In this document: positions 54,966 through 64,000 of the stretch, piece by piece
How the letters are laid out: every line of letters begins with the position of its first letter
Numbering within the stretch: the first letter of the stretch is position 1
Source: Dichotomocladium elegans
Taxonomy: Eukaryota; Mucoromycota; Mucoromycetes; Mucorales; Lichtheimiaceae
Assembly (NCBI GenBank): GCA_025716815.1
Contig: JAIXMN010000004.1
Location: 1,860,001 to 1,924,000, forward strand
Direction: 5' to 3'
DNA length: 64,000 nucleotides
Notes under the pieces: model-generated
What the model saw: only the letters and a program-made list of their open reading frames with translations
The model's database searches: none
Told to the model about the DNA's origin: nothing
Made by a program: the position numbers and the translations under genes

Positions 54966-55555
54966 TTCTTCGTTATCAAATCCATTCTTAGCTCCCCTTC
55001 CCTGGCCTCCTCCAGCATGAATCTCTGCTGACTTGCTTTTTATCTGTGCCTGTCACTCGCCGCTGTTTCCAGATTCACCAACCGTACTCGTACCAAGGTT
55101 ATGGAAGGCAGTTCAAGGATAACGGATACATTGTTGGGGGCGCGGTTTGGCCGCTTCGCGGCTCGGCTCGCTCTCCATTTTTGTGTCGTATCTTCGCCCG
55201 GTAGTTCCCTCGTTTCTCCGGAGCGAATATACCACACCGGTCGAATTGCAAGCAATGAGGGCGATGGCCTCCCCTACCTCCCCTCCCAATCGATTACTTC
55301 GCGCTGATTATCGCCAACACAGATCTGAATAAGCCCGTGGACATGAATGTATGTTAAAGCACATGGGGAAGGATTAATGGCTTTTGTTGGCTAACAGTTT
55401 GCTTATCCATGGAGCGAAGTTATTTTGTCTTCTTGGGCCATGTCATGCTGCGCTCGAACTAATATGGAGCCCAAACTGATCATCGGAAATGGCAGCTTCT
55501 CCTAAACTACGATCATGACCGCACCGGATCAAGGTGCTCTTGGATCTTTATATCC
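54966..55555. other. Intergenic, no gene recognised
   Basis: A GC-richer island at 55130-55260 has open frames on both strands but no motif. Nothing else seen. Confidence 0.35.
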
Positions 55556-55860
55556 CTAGTTCTGTCTATAGTCGAGCTCTTTCGATACCACGTTTCGTTG
55601 TTTCATAAATCGATAGATTTTCGCCTTGGATATTTTCAATTGCTCCATAAGTTTACTCAGGGACAATTGCTGGATTCTCATGAACGCATTTAAAAGCGAT
55701 ATGTTCTTCCTTACGAATACATGGGCGATAATTGATTCTTGTTTCATAAAATAATGCCATACTTCAATGTTGCGCTGAAGAGACATGCTTTTGCAGCAGC
55801 CGATGCAATCCCAAATCTGCTCAAACATCAGCTTGAAAAATCTGGACCTTGCCTTGGGGA
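55556..55860 (-). pseudogene. Decayed Tc1/IS630-like transposase, relic 6
   Basis: Minus-strand pieces FFKLMFEQ-like, then EVWHYFMKQES, then NPAIVPE-type and LMEQLKISKAKIYRFMKQRN, across a frameshift near 55680. This is the second helix-turn-helix of the same transposase family (usually NPSIVLEQLMEQL followed by the recognition helix). No DDE domain is present. Confidence 0.5.
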
Positions 55861-56601
55861 ATGTAAGTTGCGCAACTGTGCGTAAAAACCTACTTTTATC
55901 TGAATGGCTGTATTCCTTCGCTTGGGAACTTGCTTGCCAACAGTCCCATTGCTACCGTTGCAAAAGAGACTACGCATGTATAACTGTATGGGGAACAAAT
56001 AGATCAAAGAATGCAGGTCTCCTCATCAACGGAATAGTTCATAAGCTCAGTATAGCTATGTTAATCAACGTCATGACCGTACTCATCTCGTAGAATAATG
56101 AATATGTATGGATGAAAAAGATCATGAATTTTATCCGACATCTGAATCGCTTGGCGTGCAACTTTTGATTGAGAATGTGTATTCTAATTATTAAAAATCA
56201 TATGTCCTCGGCATTGTTCGTAACTTAACAGCACTTCCTAGTCAGCGCTATTGAGTGAGATAACCGTCTTGTTTGATGGTACATATTCTTCAAGAGAATT
56301 GTAGCTAGACGGGTCCGCTTCAACCGAGATATCTTTTGCCGAGACGGTTAAGTGTTATTTCGTGCTATGGGCTTAATCTATGGCTTCCAAGCTAAGAAAT
56401 ACAAGTTTGCAGACATTATAGCAGCTGCCTGATATGGATTTGAACAATTGGAGAGACTTAAAAGAGTCCCTACGTACCGTGCACAAGAAATAGGGAAATT
56501 CTAGGACCGTCACAATCGTGACGACCATTATTTTTTGCCCTTTTACCTATCGGGTTCAAGAGGAAGAGAGAAAAAAAAAGTGAACAATAGATCTGATCCT
56601 A
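55861..56601. other. Intergenic, upstream region of UTP5 gene
   Basis: No gene recognised. The last ~60 bases before the start are A-rich, consistent with a fungal 5' untranslated region. Confidence 0.45.
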
Positions 56602-58853
56602 ATGGGCAAAAAGACGATCAAATCCGCTCCTGACACTTCTGTGGAGGCCACCTCGAACCTCGCCGGCATTTTGCTGTCTTCTTTTGACAAGAGCCCTAGT
56701 GCCGAGCTCTTTGCAATCGTGACACACAGCGTCGACCGCCACCGACTCCGGATCTTTAGCACTCGATCGGGAACGGTCAGTAACGATTACTCGGCCGAGA
56801 ACAAGGAGCGATTTACCAGCTTGACCTGGGGCGCAGTTGTTGATAATGGCAACTTGGGTCATGTAAGCAGGAACAGTACGAGGTGTCCTCATTTTTGCGA
56901 TTAAACAATGTGGTTCCACTCTATTAGCCTACAGAGGTCAAACCCGGCAAGAAGCGACGTACAAAGGATACGATCCAGGTTGTCGCGCTTGGAACGCATA
57001 CCGGCAGCATTCTTATTTACTCTCTTGCACATGGCATGATTGTCAAACGATTAGCAGATGCTCACACCACTCCTGTTGCCGACTTTGTGCTCAACAGAGC
57101 AGGTACAAAGGGCTACTCGATTGCCGAGGACGGTTATATTGTCGAATGGGATATTGAGCAAGAGAAGGAGATTTCGCAAGTATTCTTACCTAGCTGGTTG
57201 ATGTGGAGGTGCACACGAGCTAATTTTCGGCTTTACTGTTGATAGCAAGTGGAAAGCTAACGAGAAGAACGTACGCCGATTGGCACTGTCCCACAATGAG
57301 TCCACACTTGCTGTTGCGGGCCATACCATTGCGCTCTGGAATTTGAAGGATCGTCAGGCATTCAAGGTAAGCATACAATGACAAGGGCGTATGAAATATG
57401 GGATGCACTGACTGATATCCGGCAGAAATTCACGGGTCACGCGAGTCTTGTGAAGCAACTCAAGTTTTCACAAGAAGATGATTTGTTGATATCGATTGCT
57501 GACGATGACCGTTATGTTAATGTCTGGGATGCCCAGTCGACAAACGACAACATAAACAATCTGACTGCTCTTACACTTGAGAACAACGCGGCCCAAATCG
57601 ACTTTTCATTAACAGAACCTGCGGTTCTCGCAGTATCCGAGGACGGATTGGTTGGCATCTGGGAAAATGCATCTTCCTCAGGAGTCACAACCGGTCCTCG
57701 TCATCGACGGAAAGCGGCTCGAGCGACAACTCGTCAACCAGAATCGAATATCAAGGTTGTGGATAGCAACGAAGAAGAAGCGAATATCCCTATTATCTCT
57801 GCATGCTTTGTAGTGGACCATAATGGCAAGGCGGTCATGATTGCTCGTGGTTCTAGCTTCCTACCATCATTTGAGGTTGTCCGATTTGTGAACGAAGAGA
57901 CAGGCGCCCTGATGGATGATATTGTTCTAACGCGGAAGCGAACTGTGAGCAGCTTGATTGACAACGACTCCGTTGCTCTCAATAACTTGGTATGATTATA
58001 GTATAACTATGGTTAGCATCCTATTACTAACATTTGGACGCCATAGAAAACCACTCACAAGAAATATAATGAGGCCTCGATTAAGGTCATTGGAAATACT
58101 GATTTCACTATATCGGTTCCCACCATGGATGATGGTACTGGGGTGGCGAACAAGTCAATAGGCCCCTCCATTGCGGATAAGCTAAGCGAGATTGAGCTCG
58201 AAGACGATCAGAATAAATCTTCGGGCGACGGCAAACCCAAGAAGAAGGCTGTTGCTATCCCGTCAGCTGGCTCCCTGCAGCAAGTACTTGTGCAAGCACT
58301 TCATTCGAATGACCAGGCACTGCTTGAGGCTTGCCTCCAGCATACAAAGCCGGAGGTCATCCGCTCGACGGTCAAGCGGTTACCGACAAGCTACGTCATT
58401 CCGCTGATGCAACAGTTGATTGCCCGCTTCCAGTCCAAGCCCAACCGTGGTCATGGCCTTTTGGAGTGGATCCGGGCTGTTCTTCTAATCCACACCACCT
58501 ACCTCATGACCGTTCCTGACCTTGTTGGCAAGCTTTCTAACTTTTACCAGACGCTCGATGCACGTTTGAACGTGTTCCCTAAATTACTGGCACTCCGTGG
58601 TCGCCTGGATATGATCCAGAATCAGATTGACACCCGGACACGACACAACAAATCGGATGCCGAATCGGACAATGAGGACAGTAACGTCTACGTCGAGCAA
58701 GACTCCGATGATGAGGCCGAGGCAGATCGCTTTATGAGTGAAGATGACGATGCACAGGAATATCCAAGTGACGACGAGGATATGATGGAACTTGAGGAAG
58801 ATGAGGAGTCAATGCAGGAAGATTCCGAGATGGAGTCTGAGGAGGAGGACTAA
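56602..58853 (+). CDS. UTP5: SSU processome component Utp5 / WDR43
   Basis: Part of the t-UTP (UtpA) subcomplex that binds nascent pre-rRNA and supports 18S maturation in the nucleolus. Five exons (56602-56862, 56928-57179, 57250-57366, 57426-57989, 58047-58853; introns 57-70 bases) give 666 residues. The N-terminal half is a WD40 propeller (FTSLTWGAVVDNG, VVALGTHTGSILIYSLAHG, GYSIAEDGYIVEWDIEQEKE, AVAGHTIALWNLKDRQAFK, FTGHASLVKQLKFSQEDDLL, YVNVWDAQ). The C-terminal half carries the Utp12 domain (LQQVLVQALHSNDQALLEAC, PLMQQLIARFQSKPNRGHGL, LSNFYQTLDARLNVFPKLLA, LRGRLDMIQNQID), followed by a very acidic tail, as in yeast Utp5. The third-exon acceptor (57249/57250) could shift by one codon. Confidence 0.93.
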
Positions 58854-58887
58854 ATATATAGAATATCTATTTTTCATATCTTACAAC

Positions 58888-58893
58888 AATAAA
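58888..58893 (+). terminator. Polyadenylation signal AATAAA for UTP5
   Basis: Canonical AATAAA 35 bases after the UTP5 stop codon, in an AT-rich context. Confidence 0.55.
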
Positions 58894-59464
58894 AAGATCG
58901 CATCCCCAAATAGGATTTCCAGTCGCGGTGCTGGATTTAGAACGCGTTAAACGCGTCAATTGTCGTTATCAACGTGCTTTCTTTGATCGCCCCAGATACG
59001 TATTGTTGCGTAGCCATCGCCTGGATTGCTGTGCTATTAGCTCGACATCGATTCAAACGCGATATTATCTGCCATGAATGCGTCGGATTTCTAGTTGGGC
59101 AGCGTTTGATCTTGTGCAACAGCAAACATCTCAATGGTATGCGACGATCCTCTTTCTTTTCACGGGTGATATGGCTTTCACACATCCCATATTGTTTCTG
59201 CTGTGAACGCAGCAGAAAGCTTGGAAGGCAAGAGAGAGACATCCAAACAAAGAAAAAAAGTCCCGACGGCCACGTCGGCGACACTCCTGGAGGCTGACTG
59301 CTGCCCCTCACTTCCTTTGCCCGCTCGCGCAAAATTTGCGGTACTGCCAAATCTGTCCAACTTTTAATAAGCACTCAACACCCCCCCCACCCCAACTCAC
59401 CTACACGCACACACATACATACATACACATAAACCCTTCTTACCATAAATCGATTGAGGCAAAG
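58894..59464. other. Intergenic, upstream region of the CDK gene
   Basis: A minus-strand open frame (58937-59374) has no recognised motif and is not annotated. The last 100 bases before the CDK start are C/A-rich (CACACACATACATACATACA), typical of a fungal 5' untranslated region. Confidence 0.45.
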
Positions 59465-61197
<1,733 letters not shown>

Positions 61198-62121
61198 CAT
61201 ATCCGCGACTTTCCCCTTTCCCTCCACTTGCCCCACTGTTTACTTTACATTCGCATCCGCATCCCCCATCTTCCCAACTAAATGATACGTGCATTCTTTC
61301 CAGCATCAATTGCAAAAATAGTCATTTTATCTTCTAAGAACTCGACTTGGCATTAGCAGGATCCAAAATTATATCGATATCGGAAAAAAAAACATTTGCA
61401 TGCAATTGCCACCTGTATACCGAATTCGAAATCGTGATAATCATTGATATGAACCCTTCGTTAGAGACGAGCTATGTTATCAACATGGTCTAGGACATTA
61501 AATTAATCTCGGAGCAAGATCTCTATAATAAGATGATGGTGAATCCCATAAACGCATAGGTATTGCGTACAACGCCTGATGATTACTTTGCGATGAAGAG
61601 CGGAGATGAGTTGGCGGATGGTCATTTGCTGCCACGGGGAAGCGACGACCTATCGATACCCGCCGTATCTGGAAAATAAAGTTTGGTATCAAGGACATAG
61701 CGGCCGGGGAGACTACAAACGAGATAATCCAGAGTGGTATGGAAGCATTTAGCACGATGAGTGCCAGAAAGCTGTTTGTTTGGAGGTTGACGATTGAAAT
61801 GAGCTACCAGCTTGTCCCCGCTTAAAACGAAAATTCGTCCGGCCTTTTTTTTGGGGGGGGAGGGGCTGGTGGCGGGCAAGAACCATCCAGTGACGCTGTA
61901 TAATTCCGCAGTCAGCTGGGAGTCCTCCCAAGCTCCAAGCTCTGCGATTTCTTTTTTCTCCCTCCGCTCCCACCCCTTCCAACCCTCCACGACTCACCTC
62001 CCCCCCCTTTCCACACGCAAACCCGCACCCACACCCACATACATACAGGGCAACTTTGTCTTTTTCCTAGTCTATTTTCCTAGCGGTTTCTATAAATCTC
62101 GACCTTCCCAGCAAAATTACT
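61198..62121. other. Intergenic, upstream region of the J-protein gene
   Basis: No gene recognised. 61840-62060 has G- and C-runs (GGGGGGGG near 61852, CCCCCCC near 62000) and CACCCACA repeats; a TATAAA-like element sits at ~62091, only ~25 bases from the start codon. Presumed promoter and 5' untranslated region. Confidence 0.45.
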
Positions 62122-63499
62122 ATGGAAATCAATAGGGATGAGGCTCTCCGCTGTCTGTCGATTGCAAAGAATCACTTTGGCAGTGGCAATTACCCCGCTG
62201 CTGTTCGATTCGCCAACAAGTCATTAAAGCTATTTCCAACCGAGGATGCTAGAGCATTTCTCGAAAAGGCCGAGCGGGCATCCTCAGAAGAGACCACGTC
62301 GGGTGCTTCGACTGCCACAGCGAAAGATGATGGTGGTGCAACAAAGCGATCAACGGCTGGGTCTGCTGCTACAGGACAATCTTCTTCGCCTTCCGAGAAG
62401 AAGTACTCTAAGGATCAGGTCGCTGCAGTCAAGAAGATTATGGCATGTGGCACGGACTACTACAAGGTCCTGTCTCTTGACAAGAACTGTACCGAAGTAG
62501 AGATCAAAAAATCGTATAGAAAGGTACTCGAATGAAAAAGGGGAAAATTACGTGACGTAAAAAGAAAACGACAGAATGGCCTTTACTGATTTCATTTTTA
62601 CAATAGCTGGCCTTACAGTTCCATCCGGACAAAAACAACGCCCCAGGAGCAGATGAGGCATTCAAATGTAAGAAAGCCAGTGTCGGCTATATGAGCAGAA
62701 GAGGATGTCTTGACTTAAACAGTGGATGGTCGCTACAGTGATTTCCAAGGCGTTTACGGTGTTATCGGATCCTCAGAAACGTGCAATACACGATGCTGGC
62801 GGAGGCGACCCGGAGATGCGCGGCAGCGGTGGCGGCCCAGGGATGGGTCCGGGATTCCAGAGGTTTAGGACTCATCAATTTGGAGGGATGCAGGACGATA
62901 TATCGCCCGAGGAGCTATTCAACATGTTTTTCGGTGGTGGAATGAATGGTGCCTTCTCCCCCTTTGGAGGGGGTGCTACATTTGTCGGCCCTGGATTCAC
63001 TCGGCAAACCTACTATCGCCCCGGAGCAGGTCACCGAGCAGGAACTGCTGCTGCTGGCGCGGGAGCTCAGCGCCATCGGACAAACTGGGCAATCCTTCTT
63101 CAGATCCTCCCTCTACTTGTCCTCTTTGGCTATTCGATCCTCTCGGGCCTGTTCACGGATGACACCCCCTCATTCTCATTCCAGCCTTCGTCAACACACT
63201 CGATGGGCCGTACGACATACAGTCATAATGTGCCATACTATGTCAATCCGACGCGGTTCACAAAGACCGCCAACGACCAGTACAAACTTGCACGGCTCGA
63301 GCAGCAAGTCGAGATTGACTGGGTACGAAACCTACAGCATGCATGCCAGAATGAGCGACGGGAGCGAGCGGCGCGCATCAATGCGGCAAGCGGTCTTTTC
63401 GGTATTGGTAGAAATGAGGAACAATACCAGGCAGCTGTTCGTATGCCTACGAAAAGCTGTGACGAGGTTAGACGGTTTGGCTATAGTCCTTACCAGTAA
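62122..63499 (+). CDS. ER membrane J-domain protein, HLJ1/DNAJB12/B14 type
   Basis: Stimulates Hsp70 at the cytosolic face of the ER and helps degrade misfolded membrane proteins. Three exons (62122-62523, 62607-62667, 62739-63499; introns 83 and 71 bases) give 407 residues. N-terminal helical repeat of the DNAJB12/B14 kind (EALRCLSIAKNHFGSGNYPA, ANKSLKLFPTEDA), Ser/Thr linker, J domain (DYYKVLSLDKNCTEVEIKKS, HPD in LALQFHPDKNN, ISKAFTVLSDPQKRAIHD), Gly/Phe-rich region (SPEELFNMFFGGGMNGAFSP), one transmembrane segment (LLQILPLLVLFGYSILSGLF) and the C-terminal DUF1977 domain (YYVNPTRFTKTANDQYKLAR, VEIDWVRNLQHAC, SCDEVRRFGYSPYQ). The third-exon acceptor was chosen because it restores AFKLISKAF. 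Confidence 0.93.
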
Positions 63500-64000
63500 A
63501 TTCATCAATCCCGCTCTTTCTCTCTCTCATTGTATGTGTGTGTGGGATATCACAACGTATATACATATACCGCGTCTTCTTTTCCCCTCTTTGTGTCTAC
63601 ATAGCTTCCTCTTTCCCCCTTTTATTTCCTCTTCTCTTATCACCTATCCCCCCCTTGTTTCTTCCTTGATTTTAATACTACTTTATGTTTTCTCCTCTTC
63701 TTGATGCCAATAGATTCAAGAAGAGTAAAAAGTAGGAGGGGACATTTGTGTAATCCACAGAACAAAAAAAAAAATATATAAAATTATTAATTTTAGCTTG
63801 ATAACAGTAGTAGCTGAAAGACCATTATGTGGATGTCGATCATTTTGCCACCAAACATGTTTGAAGGGGTTGCTTAATTATTACAATATCAACAAGTTGT
63901 ATTTTGCTAATCTGATATGTGTGGATGTATCTGAAGAGGTCATGTCAGCATTAAGCATGTTTGATGAGGCAACGACCCCCTCTAACTATGAATCTATGGT
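63500..64000. other. Intergenic, window end
   Basis: Pyrimidine-rich 3' flank of the J-protein gene, then poly-A (63762-63773) and AT-rich DNA. No gene seen before the window ends. Confidence 0.5.

Noticed and set aside
58937..59374. Minus-strand open frame of 145 codons
   Set aside because: No recognisable domain, no splice partners, and it overlaps the 3' flank of UTP5 and the 5' flank of the CDK gene.

Overview
The window is nuclear DNA of a filamentous fungus. Almost every gene is split by short introns of about 57 to 180 bases with consensus fungal splice sites, intergenic spaces are moderate, and the orthologues are fungal (VPS4, MAD2, UTP5/WDR43, an HLJ1/DNAJB12-type J protein). The dispersed repeats and the overall style suggest an early-diverging fungus, most likely Mucoromycota (Mucorales-like). 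That placement is inference from gene and transposon style, not from a marker gene. No rRNA, tRNA, CRISPR or plasmid feature was recognised.

Layout. 225-7492 (minus strand): iron-sulfur L-serine dehydratase, a single-pass LEA2-like membrane protein, and an F-box/LRR protein. 7990-9115: a decayed LINE. 10117-13190 (minus): a gene whose exons join in frame into a bromodomain plus protein-kinase protein. 14336-17350: MAD2 (plus) and VPS4 (minus), convergent. 18641-36156: two copies of a 2,888-bp DDE transposon, identical as far as compared, in opposite orientation. They bracket a decayed TnpB/Fanzor-like element interrupted by a small MITE, a mitochondrial PPR protein, a DUF4097-like membrane protein and an FYRN/FYRC chromatin protein. 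36157-41711: relic-rich DNA and a three-finger C2H2 protein. 41712-43866 (minus): an AF10-like PHD/ePHD protein. 43867-49520: decayed Tc1/IS630 and TnpB/Fanzor-like copies around a short-chain dehydrogenase. 49982-54173: a cyclophilin-E-type RRM protein without its cyclophilin domain, a possible BAH-domain relic and a disordered protein. 56602-63499 (plus): UTP5, a divergent cyclin-dependent kinase and an ER J protein.

The exon models were built by hand. I required consensus splice sites and an unbroken frame, and the exons of every multi-exon model sum to a multiple of three. Three introns in three different genes can only be spliced in frame with GC-AG ends (VPS4, the AF10-like gene, the dehydrogenase).

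The genes do not form one pathway. They are an ordinary mix: cell cycle (MAD2, CDK), membrane traffic (VPS4), ribosome biogenesis (UTP5), chromatin (AF10-like, FYR, bromodomain-kinase), mitochondria (PPR, perhaps serine dehydratase) and ER proteostasis (J protein). The most unusual items are the bromodomain-kinase architecture, the pair of young inverted DDE transposons with atypical catalytic spacing, the MITE sitting exactly in the RuvC-like motif of a TnpB/Fanzor-type ORF, and a CDK with altered PSTAIRE and DFG motifs.
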